From positions 81,508,263 to 81,572,262 of the forward strand of contig OZ024831.1 of NCBI GenBank assembly GCA_964016985.1: 64,000 nt of DNA. The letters are read 5' to 3'. The notes beneath the pieces are model-generated. The model was not told the DNA's origin. It did no database searches and saw only the letters and a program-made list of their open reading frames with translations. The position numbers and the translations under genes were made by a program. The DNA comes from Anodontia alba (Eukaryota; Mollusca; Bivalvia; Lucinida; Lucinidae). Of this stretch, positions 45,321 through 54,652 are shown piece by piece; the first letter of the stretch is position 1, and each line of letters begins with the position of its first letter.

Positions 45321-48300
45321 GCTCTGCTGCTCCTCTTTTTCGGTTGCACTCGAGACAGGTCAGCCTGACATTATCGTGGATGTGGCCCGCGGAGTTGTCG
45401 AACCGGTCGACACTAAACTGATGGGTGTCCTTTGGCTGGTAAGCCCATAGGAGCTCGATGTTGCACGCGGCACAGCGATTGTTCTGGGCCTCCTTCAGTG
45501 CTAGGATGTGATCAACCTTCAGGCAAAACCTGAGTACCTTGGCTTGGTCCTGTCGCTTATAGGCCACCAGCTTTTTTCTGATGGTCTTGCGGAGCTGCTG
45601 CTCGGTGAGTGTGCATGCACCCTCAGAGCCCTCCTCTGGGGGGGGGGGGCGGGGGGAGGGGGCATACTACCCGCTCGCACTGGCTGAGATACTCCACCCG
45701 TGAGACTGCAAGATAAGCCAGGTTGGACCACTGGAGAAAGTCGTCTATGATCCAGACTTTTTGGGGGTCGGCAACTGTGAGACCCTGGCTCGAGTGAACG
45801 GTGAGTGTGTAGCCAAGAGCCCATTCCTGGCCCCACTTGCCGTCGAGGACCTCGCGGGTATATTTCAAAGGCACCTCGACGACGTCGTTCAGGACGAGCT
45901 CTTGCTGGTCTGGCCTGCCATAATGTTTTGCCACCGAGTGTCTTTGGGGCGGTATAGCAGAGGTACGGGGGGCGTCCGGGAAACACTTCTCATGGCGCTC
46001 GAACAGCAGCCTCTGGGCCCAGTCGCGAACCTTCTGCCTCGAGGTCAAGATGAGATCACATGGCTTCCAGGCCCCCACGAAGCGTTCCCACCCGAGGCAA
46101 CCAGAAAGCGCCTTTCGCACCTCTCGGCACTGGACCCTGTCGGGCTGAAGGCGGATTCGTTTCTTGAGGGCCTTGAGAAGAGGGTCTTTGGCTCTGTTGT
46201 CTACCTTGACCTCTTCGTAATAGGCGGCATGCCCGCGGAACCAGTCGTGTGGCATTTCTCCGGCGATTGGGAGCGGCTGCCCCTGGCCGCCACAGCTGAT
46301 GACCTGGACGCCCCGTCCCTCGAGCCAGTCGAGGAAGGTTTCCAGAGTGGGGCGGGGCACTGTGCAGACCTCGTCCCAGATAATCACACGGGGAACAAAT
46401 TTCTGTCCCATCCTTTCAGGCGTCCAGTCCGTTTGTCCGCTCCAGCGGAAGAAGCAGTGATAGGTCTGGGCCTGGACGCCCCTGGCCCGCCTCTCTTTGG
46501 CCAGGCGATGGGTTGGGGTGAAGACGAGGGGGCTTCTGGTACGGAAGAGCTCGATCGCTCGCGTTGTTTTGCCGCTGCCCCCGCCGCCGTTTAGGTAGCT
46601 CAGCTGTTGTCGGGTCAGGGGATCGTCGTGGCGCGGCGCAGTGCTGGGAGTGAGGTCCTTTTCAGAACAGATGTAGTCAGGCTTGGCGAGGTAGGCTGCG
46701 TGTTCGGTCGGCATGTAGAGGCCATCGCCCTTGTCACGCCACTGGGCTCGGGCAATCCCATGTCGTGGTGGCCTCGGGGTTGCCTTGTCGTGGCAGGTGA
46801 GACAGATGCGGCAATTCCCTTCTGGGTGCACCTCTTGAGGTTTGTAGGCTCCGACACCCACGAGCTTGCAGAGCGCCGTTTTCTTTACATAGATGGAATC
46901 GGTTGCCACTCGGACGGCCTCGTCGGGTTCAAACCTTGAAAGCATAGAGAGGAGGTTGAGGTGGGCGTAGGCCAGCATGCTTGCCCTCAGGTGGGCGAGC
47001 TGGGGCTGGGATCCATCGTAGTAACTGATGATGTGACTAAGCTCGCACTCCATTGGTGTTCCGACCAAAGTGCCCGAGAGGCGGGTGTCCGCGGTCGGTC
47101 ACCAACCTCCTTGTGAGCCTTTTTCCATCTGCCTTGCTGCCCTGGGTGAATTTGCCGATGACGGAGCAGGCCTGGTCCCTGCTTTCGGGCAACCAAACCT
47201 CAGTCTGCTTCTTGAAGGAGATGATCGCCTCCCTGACTTTGAGAGTCCTCATCAGGCCAGACTCTGCCAGGAAGGCAAGGAGCTGTGTCGGGGCCCAACC
47301 GCCTTCGGAGAAATGCCTTCCAAACCAGGCAGGGATGACCGGATGGCAGGTAGCCTCAAACTCCCATTCTTGAACCTCGGCGAAACCTGTGCCTTTGTCT
47401 TTGGGGAGAGGACCATTAATTGCCACGCGGGTCATGCGGTGAGTCGGATGCCCGAACCGCTCGAAATAGGGTTTGGCTTCACCCATACCCTGGAAGGATG
47501 CCGGATAGCAGGCCTTCATATCGATAGAAGTGACTTTCCTCGTGTTATAACCCATCGAGTTCCAGAGGCCGCCGTGGCCGTGCTCCACGTAGGCCTTCTT
47601 GATGTCTGTGAGGAGGTTGGCTGGGGTTGGCTTCCAGCCGTTCCTTTCCTTTGCCATACTGCTAGCCGCGTAGTTTTCGCCAAAGACTCTCTCAGCAAGT
47701 TCAGGATTGCCCACTTTGGCGCAGATCGCTTGGAGTCTTTCGTGGGCTCTCGTGTCCTGTAGGTGCGGCCGTCCTGGAGCACGAACTGGTCGACAGAGAG
47801 CTGTCGGTCTTGGCCGCCCAGGAGCCAGACCGCTAATGGCTCGCCTTGGTGACTTCCCGGATGGCGTGCCAGACGTTGCTCACGTAGATGTGGACCTCTC
47901 TACTCTGGGAGAAGTGGAGGTCTTTGGGCAAAGCGTGTCCGTTGTGGCAGATGAGTTCTACCGTTTTCCATCTGCAGTGTTGATATTTGCCGCTGTTTAA
48001 GATGTCCTCGCCAGCGATGTCCCTCAGGATGATCGCTCTTTTGAGGATCTTCTCCAGTTCGCCCACGTCATCGGCCGTGGCGCCGGTTTCGTGGACTTTC
48101 TCTTCCCACTCTTGCATCTTATGTCGCCGTGTGGGTGTAAGTCCCAGGCCTCTCAAAGCGCCCTCAAAGTGCTCGACCACCCTCTGAGCCACACAGTTGA
48201 GGTCACCATCTCTTAACGGAGCTAGATTGGCAGGATCTGGATCTCTGACGGGGTAGAGGCCGTAGACAACTGCGGTGACGGGGTAGGCGTTCTGATAGAA

Positions 48301-48865
48301 CACACTGTCAATTCCAGTCAACACACCAGGCTTTGTGTCCTGAGAGACCTCGACGACTCCTTGGCCCTTCTTTCGCTCAGCCCGGACTGGATCAAACTTG
48401 TCTTCAAGGACCCAATCATCTTGCTTTCTCCCGGAGAAACTTGATTCTCAGGTGAAACTCCGTGCCCCCTGGGAGAGCCGCCAGAAGTTGGGTAGCCCTG
48501 ACGTCGGCCATCCGAGCGTCCAGTGCCAACCTGCCGGCTCTGGCATATATGCCTTCGGTGATGTCGAGATCGCCAACGTCCAGCGGGTCTTCTCGTTCAA
48601 CCCTCCATGTAGAGAAGACCGCGGCGGCGCCATCTACCTCGAATTCATCTTTGGGGTCGTTAAGTATCTCGACCCACGGCTCGTAAGCCGGGAGTCTTTC
48701 TGGGTGGGGGACACGATCATCCAGGTCGATAAATGGCCACTGTGGTCGAAGCAGCCAAGGGAGGAGACTTTCCTCAGCTTCTGGAATGGGCTCATCGAGG
48801 ATGAACCTTGGCTTGTACTCTGCGAGCATTTCTTCGATCAGGTCATCCATAGTAATAGTAGCCAT
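45310..48865 (-). pseudogene. PolB - SF1 helicase - HNH endonuclease fusion (Polinton replication protein), frameshifted
   Basis: One minus-strand gene with three enzymatic modules. The start at 48865 (MATITMDDLIEEMLAEYK) gives a charged N-terminal region, then 47833-48324 with VTAVVYGLYPVRDPDPANLA. The B-family polymerase follows: motif A TSIDMKACYP near 47520, a motif-B-like GKFTQGSKADGKRLTRRL near 47140, and motif C ATDSIYV near 46900. The same open frame continues without a gap into a helicase: Walker A NGGGGSGKTT near 46570, Walker B VIIWDEVCT near 46375, and C-terminal motifs TLTVHSSQGLT and LAYLAVSRVEY. A G-run at 45642-45660 shifts the frame, after which AYKRQDQAK leads into an HNH-like CxxC (CAACNIELLW) ... 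VRLTCLECNRKRG domain ending at 45310. Breaks: about 48400, 47830, 47715, 47080 and 45645. No PolB exonuclease motifs are clear. It would replicate the linear genome, probably by protein priming. Confidence 0.85.
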
Positions 48866-48875
48866 ATGCTAGATA

Positions 48876-49047
48876 GGTATATACTTTATATCACCTTCCT
48901 CTAAATGAAACATATATATGGGTATATACTTTGTATCACCTTCCTCTAAATGAAATATATATATAGGTATATACTTTGTATCACCTTCCTCTAAATGAAA
49001 TATATATATATGGGTATATACTTTGTATCACCTTCCTCTAAATGAAA
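48876..49047. repeat. 45-47-bp tandem repeat, four copies, upstream of the polymerase gene
   Basis: Units start at 48876, 48921, 48966 and 49013 and share GGTATATACTTTGTATCACC, 'TTCCTCTAAATGAAA' and a TATATAT tail of variable length. They sit between the minus-strand polymerase start (48865) and the end of the cysteine-rich gene (49038). The last unit runs into the coding end of that gene. Position suggests a promoter or replication-control region. TATA-like motifs are present in each unit. Confidence 0.9.
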
Positions 49048-49304
49048 ATGTCGATGGCGGCGAGGCGCGCAAATTCCTTTCGCGTCGCACTTGTTGCACG
49101 ACGCCACTCACTCCTATACCCGCACTGACAACAGAGCTGTTGCTTGTTAGTAACCCCTACTCTACAACCCCTACAGGGCTGAGCGCGTGAACCTTTACGG
49201 AGCCTCACCAGATGAACTTTACAAAAGTCCGTAATACAGCTTTTACCACAGAGCTCCGTTGAGCTCACCGTCAGCCATTTGCATGTGTTGTGTCCCTTGG
49301 GCAT
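49038..49304 (-). CDS. Small cysteine-rich zinc-binding protein
   Basis: 88 codons, intact, MPKGHNTCKWLTVSSTELCG start. Cysteines and one histidine are spaced as CGKSC...FCKVH..RLRKG...PCRGC....CCQCG, which looks like two zinc-binding knuckles with a basic loop between. Proteins of this pattern recur beside replication genes in related Polintons. Nucleic-acid binding is plausible but not shown. It is upstream of, and in the same direction as, the polymerase gene, separated by the 45-bp repeats. It is the only gene besides 44090-44296 with no visible break. Confidence 0.65.
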   Translation of the reverse strand: MPKGHNTCKWLTVSSTELCGKSCITDFCKVHLVRLRKGSRAQPCRGCRVGVTNKQQLCCQCGYRSEWRRATSATRKEFARLAAIDIFI

Positions 49305-49350
49305 GTCGTTTGTAGCGGTATATCAGCAGTTACTCACTTCTTTAATAGAT

Positions 49351-49550
49351 GAGCCCCGGGGCCGGCGAGGGCGGGGGCCGTCCCAAGGGGCTCTCACTAT
49401 GCTCACTTGGGGGCCTCATGAGATCGGGCCTTAGGAAGCCACCGCACGCCCGTTGAAGCTGCCTAGACGTACGCAGAATTGTTTGTCTACGTGGGTCCCT
49501 TTTGGGACCAAATAGTGGTATGCTCGCCCCCCCCCCCCGCCCCTGCTGCT
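49351..49550. repeat. Polinton right terminal inverted repeat
   Basis: Reverse complement of 36972-37171 with scattered differences. It ends CCCCTGCTGCT next to GATGA at 49551-49555. A 16-17-base C-rich run (one G) near the end mirrors the left G-run. Confidence 0.95.
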
Positions 49551-49555
49551 GATGA

Positions 49556-50220
49556 CCCTCCCAAGCAACCATGTTCTAAATATGATTGAATGGTCTGTGG
49601 TAAGTGACTGTTGAGATATAAGCATTTGAAAATCTTTAACACAGTGTGATGGGAACGCAAACGCAAACACGGCAGACTGGGGATGATTACAAATAGCTCT
49701 CCTTGTACTTCGTACAGGCGAGCTAAAAACAACACTGGAAGATGTCGGTAAATGTCCGGGAGGGTAAATGTCAAGCTGTGTAAATACTTTTCAACATGGG
49801 TAATTATTTTTAAAATCTAAACAGAGGACTGTTAAGGAGGAGGATTTGATAATAATTCAGGTAAAATTTTCACAAATTCTCCGCCAAGGTGCTTCTAATG
49901 AATACCCACAACAAACATTTTTATGCTGAAATTGAAATGCATATATATATGACTGAATCTCTGCCATCAGTGTGAGGTAAAACAGTTAATAGTAAAAAAA
50001 CGATTATAATAGGTAATCGTTCACTTACTTTGAACCAATGATTGATTATGAAAATCTGACACTCTCCCAACACTTGGACTCAACATTCTTTCAGTCTTGT
50101 ACTAAATGACAGCTGTTTTTAGACACAACAAAATTGGAGTTGATGATTTGGCGGTTTAAGGTATGAATATGTAATAAACTGATAAACAAAGCCTCTGTGC
50201 AATGAAACACCATAAATTCA
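49556..50220. other. Gene-free host DNA right of the Polinton
   Basis: No gene is supportable. A decayed foldback core (CCGCCAAGGTGCTTCTAATG, then ACCCACAACAAAC) lies at about 49880-49925. Confidence 0.5.
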
Positions 50221-50221
50221 A

Positions 50222-50530
50222 GTTTGTTTGTGTTGAAGTTTCAACGGCCCAGTCAATCCAGTGGGGTCATAATCAGCACGGTCAGTTTACCTAACCACAC
50301 TTTTACTGGACAGGCTTAGTCCTCTAAGCGGTTAAACCAGTTGTGTGCACATTCTTTCACTAGACACTGACAACTGCCCTTCTTGAATCACCGGAAGGGA
50401 GAGAATGACCGTGGAAAATATTCCATGATCAAATCTCCACAAAAGAATGTAGCCGACCCGGAGGGAGTCGAACCTGCAACCTCCTGATCATCAGTTGGAT
50501 GGGCATCCAACTGAGCCACCGAGGCCGGCC
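50222..50530 (-). repeat. tRNA-derived SINE, diverged copy
   Basis: Same family as 34460-34765, with GTTGAAGTTTCAACGGCCCAG tail side (plus-strand view) and a B box complement of GGTTCGACTCCC. No clear target-site duplication found. Confidence 0.85.
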
Positions 50531-50554
50531 GATACACTCATGAAATAAATACTG

Positions 50555-50760
50555 ACCTCAAGAGGGATTTAAACCTAATTGTCTGGTCAGGAGCGCTCAA
50601 CTGACAATTGCCCTCCTTGAATTAGCAGTCCCCTGAGAATGATGGTAGATATAATTTTGTGATCAATCTCTAGAAAAGCTATGCTGCCAAGCTAGCATTC
50701 AAACTTGTGGCCCTAGACATCTGCAGTCTAATGCACTACTGACTGCACTGTTCAACCGGG
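50555..50760 (-). repeat. Decayed tRNA-like SINE relic
   Basis: The minus strand retains a GTTTGAATGCTAGC B-box-like segment and TAGTGCATTAGACTG, with tail-like ATGGTAGATATAATTTTGTG. It is too diverged for boundaries. Confidence 0.5.
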
Positions 50761-50774
50761 TCCAATCCGCTGAA

Positions 50775-51000
50775 TTTTTTTCATTTGTGTTTAACGGCCC
50801 TTTCAAGAATATTTCTCTTATATCGAGCCGATCGTTCATAGCGGTGGGCGAAAACAGGAGAACTGGGGGAAAACTACCTGACCATCTGTAAGCAGAACTT
50901 GGCTTTCCCACGTGACCCCAGCGAGGCTTGAACCACAGCGGTGAGAAACCTAATGGATTAAGAGTCAGTTCTTTTATCCTCTAGACTACGGGGCCCGCCC
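50775..51000 (-). repeat. tRNA-derived SINE of a second family
   Basis: On the minus strand the head GTAGTCTAGAGGATAAAAGA (A-box side) and GGTTCAAGCCTCG (B box) are well kept. The body GCGGTGGGCGAAAACAGG is unlike the first SINE family. Confidence 0.7.
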
Positions 51001-52310
51001 AATCCGCTGACGATCACTCTCTAAGTAAGTTATTTCTAGCCTAAGAGGCCAGCGCTATTACTCTGCTACCAGGCAAGAGTATGTGCAAGTGTTTCAAAGT
51101 CTGCCTGACAATGATTAGACAAATGATTTAAATGTATATAGTAGCCAGGTCACATTCCAAGACCTAACTTTACACGCCGGGTACTCATACTGTCTTTTAG
51201 ATGATCTTGCCACCAAGTATTTCCATTTCATCAACAAATTTCTTATTACCCAATATAGTTAAATTGCACATATATATGCCAAATATCCAGTTTTTGCAGA
51301 TATTTTGATGTTCGGTGGAAAAGTCTTTTACTTGAAATTTTATTTAAAATTTTTATTCAAGACCAAATTTTTATCAGATGTCTGGTATTCTACAGAATTT
51401 ATATAACTGGCCCCTGCTATTTCAATTCATAAGCTACAGAATAACAGCTGACAATATGATGCACTCTGTAGCTTGTCCGATAACTGGTGTATGACGAATA
51501 AGGGTGTCAGGCGATTCGTTTCTGATTTTCTATAAATGAATAGGACCGTATTAATAAGAGATGTTACTGTAATTTATAAAATATTGTCAAACATAAAAGT
51601 AAAGCGTAAACACTTTAAAACGACGATTATCAGTAAACTTACATTTTGTGTGGTTTATTTTCCGCAACTCTTCTTCGTTCCAGCCAGCTTGTTTGTGATG
51701 TTATAAATATTCTGCCGATAATGGAAAAAAAAGGTAAGAGAAAAGTCCAGAGAGTGCCACAATCACAAACCGCAGCCTTTCCCAGACACCAAGAGGAAGA
51801 GGAAACCGACAAATCCAAACAAGCACAAATCGAACAAACGTACGAAAAGCACTAAGGTTAGCTCTCTCTTCCCCAAGCGAGGTAATCGAAATACTAAAAA
51901 GACTGAAAAACACAAGAACAAAATGACACATGGTATGACATATAACAAATCGCCTCGTAGAATAAACCACAAAGCAAGAAAGAGTAAGACTAACACCGGG
52001 ACCACCGCCTTAGAACGGTCAGTAGAGTAAACCACCGGGGGGTTTAAAGCACATTTACAGCTAGCTAACTTCACCCTGGGTCCCGATACTACTCTTAATA
52101 CAGAAATACATAAAAATTCGGGTCGCATAAAGGCTCCCAACTCAGTCAGTGCATCAAAGCGAAAACATAAAAATCAAATTAATCACTATAATAAACAAAA
52201 AACGAGTACTCATGGCTATTTTTACTGTATGCCAGAGTAAATGAAAACCAGTAGCTGAACCACGGCGGGCCAAGCCAAAGACATATCGTCAAGCCCCAAC
52301 CCACTGGTTA
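51000..52310. other. Gene-free stretch with a possible lysine-rich first exon
   Basis: Mostly AT-rich DNA. At 51721 ATGGAAAAAAAAG is followed by GTAAGAG, a strong splice-donor match. Downstream frames to about 52030 are lysine/arginine-rich in more than one frame. I could not identify a family or a partner acceptor, so no gene is called. Confidence 0.3.
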
Positions 52311-52315
52311 AAGTG

Positions 52316-52639
52316 TTACGAAGAGGCCGTCATTGAGTCTGAGGCCCAAACCGCCGTCGTGCAATTAAAGTGTGAAGCATAGCCATCCACAATGATTGGG
52401 TTGACAACTAGGCATGCAGTCTGCTGCATAATATCCAGGCTATAACCAATTCTTTTATAACGGTTAATAAGTTTTCTGAATTGCTCCGAAAAGTTAGATT
52501 TACCTTCAATTTTTCTAAATCTGTACACTAAGTCACCGTAAAATTCGGGTTCTGGTATACCTTGTTGCAGAAGTGTTTTCAGACTGACGTTATATTTTTC
52601 TAACAAGGCACTGTGTCTGCGAAAACATTTCGAAAACAC
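52316..52639 (-). pseudogene. Retroelement-like protein fragment, family uncertain
   Basis: The 107-codon frame has EFYGDLVYRFRKIEGKSNF and RYKRIGYSLDIMQQTACLVV, a pattern I associate with a repeat-derived protein common in bivalve genomes. I cannot place it in a named transposon clade. It is intact over its length but lacks flanking coding sequence. It could be the C-terminal remnant of a non-LTR or similar element. Confidence 0.45.
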
Positions 52640-52710
52640 CTCTTCTTAGGTTCCTGCACCGAATCTATTTGGGATTGGCTGAACAAGAATTTCATTTGCT
52701 TACGTTGCAG

Positions 52711-52712
<2 letters not shown>

Positions 52713-52785
<73 letters not shown>
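52713..52785. repeat. (CT)n microsatellite
   Basis: About 35 CT repeats. The Ser-Leu and Glu-Arg ORFs across it are artefacts. Confidence 0.98.
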
Positions 52786-52786
<1 letters not shown>

Positions 52787-52839
52787 GCCTCATCCATTTT
52801 TGTTTCAAGTGTACCTCTCTCTCTCCAGCCATCCAGCAT

Positions 52840-52935
52840 TTGTTTGTTTAGTTATGGTTATACCACACAGTTAACCCTCAGGGTTCGATCCCCGGCCGAG
52901 TCATACCAAAGACTTTAAAAATGGTACTAGCTGTT
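52840..52935 (+). repeat. tRNA-related SINE segment
   Basis: GGGTTCGATCCCCGGCCGAG is a strong B box, followed by GTCATACCAAAGAC and TTTAAAAATGGTACTAGCTG, a body shared by some invertebrate SINEs. The A-box side is poorly kept. Confidence 0.65.
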
Positions 52936-53440
52936 CTTTCCTTTGGCGCTCAGCATTAAGAAAATAGAGCTAGGAGTCAGAACTGGTCAGCTCAGAGTGA
53001 GTAAAACGGGTAAGGACGCTAAAGAACCTTTGCGTATTTTAGATTTGGTTTACCGACGTTTTATAAAATATTTAATTGAATTTGTTTTATTAGAACAAAC
53101 AAAAATATGTTTTCCATTTGGTTTAAGATAAAAAATGTAATTGGTATTTTTCGTAATGAGTTGTCCAAATATCAGTGCGCACTCGGAGAGTTACGGAGAT
53201 CGCCGGATTGGCGGAGTAATTTAAGAGAAACAAACACGAGGATTTGGGCATTTAAAACGTATTTTCTAGTGTATATTTATATTATCTTAAGATCAATTTC
53301 ATTATTAGAAATAAAAACATACTTATTTCATATCAATTTCCCATATTGTATGTGATAAAGCGCACTATTTCTTCGCTAACTTGTACCCCTGATATGCACC
53401 CTTTTCCCTATATGTAAGGTGCAAATTCGGGGTAGGTTAT

Positions 53441-53464
53441 ACACGGAGCCGTTTCCGTAATGAT
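53441..53464. repeat. Right 24-bp terminal inverted repeat of the 30-kb block
   Basis: Starts ACACGGAGCC and ends CGTAATGAT. Exact reverse complement of 23440-23463. The next base outward begins Gypsy pol sequence (GTCTTTGTG). Confidence 0.9.
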
Positions 53465-53749
53465 GTCTTTGTGTTCTGGTTTAGACCATTCCTTGATCCA
53501 AGACTTCACTAGGCTTATGTCGGGGTCCTTTTCCTGTTTGCATTTGATTTCTAAAATATGAGCTTCCACTATTTTCTTTTTCACGGTTTCAAAAGCACTG
53601 TTGCATTCATCCGACCAGTTAAACTTTACTCCCTTTTCTGAAAGGTGATGAAGCGGTTTTGCAATTTCTGAAAACCTTGGTATGAAACGTCGGTAATAAC
53701 TACAGAAGCCAAAAATTACCATGATTTGATGTCTTCGAGTTTGGGCCAA
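53464..53749 (-). pseudogene. Gypsy RNase H-region remnant with internal deletion
   Basis: The minus-strand frame starts with GFCSYYRRFIPRFSEIAKPL, the RT thumb/connection of Gypsy pol, and then AFETVKKKIVEAHIL, the entry to RNase H. It jumps directly to a spacer (DPDISLVKSWIKEW) that normally lies just before the integrase. Most of RNase H is therefore deleted. The frame is cut by the 24-bp repeat and continues, in phase, at 23442. Confidence 0.85.
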
Positions 53750-54640
53750 TCAGACACAACTTGAGTTTTCTTAGGATCCGTCTTAACCTCTTCACAGGAT
53801 ATTATATGGCCAACAAAATTCTTCCGGTTTAAATTTACTTGGCTTAATTTTAGGCCAGCGTCGTGCAATTTTTCAAGACCTTTGTCCAAATTATTGATCA
53901 TGTCTTCGAAAGTCTTTCCAAGTACAATTTTATCATCTAGATATATGAGACATATCTTCCAGTTAAGACCTGCTAGCACGGTTTCCATCAATCGTTCAAA
54001 GGTTGCCGGAGCATTGCAGAGGCCGAATGGCATGACTTTGAACTCAAACAGGACGCAGCGTGAAGAAAATGTTTTGTTTTTTTTCTGTCTGTCCTGTTCG
54101 TCTACCTCGACTTGCCAATAACCGGAATTACGGTCGAGGCAAGAGAACCATTGCGCACCTGCTAGTTGATCTAATGATGAATCAATCCTAGGGAGAGGGT
54201 AAGCGTCTTTCAAGGTCACATCGTTCAATTTCTTATAATCGACGGCTAAACCTTTTGGAGCCATCCTTCTTTTGTACCATCACGATACAAGTCGCCCAAG
54301 GACTTGATGATGGTTGAATGACCTCTTTTTTAAGCATATCTTCAATTTGCTTATCTGCTTCTTCATTCATATGAACTGGCAATCTTCTCGATGGTTGTTT
54401 TATAGGTTGTGCCATTTCTGTGGGGATTTTATGCCTGATGATTCCGGTTCTCCAATAATTGTCATTCAATTCTGAAAACGTAGGCTGGTGCTTTATCAGG
54501 AGTTTCCTTATTTCTCCACATTGTTTTGGTGAAAGACCAACTATGGTTTTTGTCATATAAATCAGACAAATGACTTGGAATTTGTTTTGAGTGTTTTGTT
54601 TCCTGTCCTTATTGTTCACCGTCATACACATTTGACACAA
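53716..54640 (-). pseudogene. Ty3/Gypsy reverse transcriptase, one frameshift
   Basis: The polymerase domain contains an N-terminal PSRRLPVHMNEEADKQIEDM stretch, a frameshift near 54250, AVDYKKLNDVTLKDAYPLPR, FSCLDRNSGYWQVEVDE (first catalytic Asp), VMPFGLCNAPATFERLME and the CLIYLDD active-site box. These identify Gypsy-class RT. The order gag, protease, RT on the minus strand matches the 3' half at 20-23.4 kb. Confidence 0.93.
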
Positions 54641-54652
54641 AACTCAAATTAG

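Larger units (their letters stand above)
36972..49550. mobile_element. Maverick/Polinton-type virus-like transposon, 12.6 kb, complete ends, broken genes
   Basis: A GC-rich block that contrasts with the AT-rich surroundings. It is bounded by 200-bp inverted repeats (36972-37171 and 49351-49550) and by GATGA on both outer sides (36967-36971, 49551-49555). Left to right it carries: an AT-rich leader; a conserved plus-strand gene with a C-terminal membrane anchor; a minus-strand coiled-coil/membrane gene; the major capsid protein; the packaging ATPase; four to five small genes; the integrase; then on the minus strand a PolB-helicase-HNH gene and a small cysteine-rich gene. The gene set identifies a Polinton relative. 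The cysteine protease of classical Polintons was not found. Frameshifts run through most genes. Confidence 0.93.
23440..53464. mobile_element. 30-kb block bounded by a perfect 24-bp inverted repeat, inserted in Gypsy pol
   Basis: The 24 bases at 23440-23463 (start ATCATTACGGAA, end CGGCTCCGTGT) are the exact reverse complement of 53441-53464. On either side lie complementary halves of one Gypsy element on the same strand. Treating AT (23440-23441 and 53463-53464) as a 2-bp target duplication and the remaining 22 bp as terminal repeat, removal of the block rejoins the pol reading frame in phase. The block holds the Polinton, SINEs, MITEs and arrays. Either it began as a small TIR transposon that later grew by nested insertion, or it is a very large transposon. 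A transposase is not visible. A 2-bp AT target site is known for some ISL2EU-type elements, but that link is only a suggestion. Confidence 0.6.

Noticed and set aside
45761..47762. Long plus-strand ORFs of 277 and 230 codons opposite polymerase-helicase
   Set aside because: Shadows of the minus-strand gene, which carries all polymerase and helicase motifs.
36972..49550. Adenain-type cysteine protease in the Polinton
   Set aside because: No frame shows a convincing His-Asp/Glu-Cys arrangement in protease context; the unknown ORFs do not match.
51701..52140. Hydrophobic minus-strand ORFs (89 and 125 codons)
   Set aside because: Complements of a lysine-rich plus-strand stretch; hydrophobicity is a by-product of TTT/CTT codons.
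52600..52918. Glu-Arg and Ser-Leu repeat ORFs
   Set aside because: Translations of the (CT)n microsatellite.
23440..53464. A simple inversion of the 23-53 kb segment
   Set aside because: An inversion would not add a 22-24-bp inverted repeat at both junctions while keeping both Gypsy halves on the same strand.
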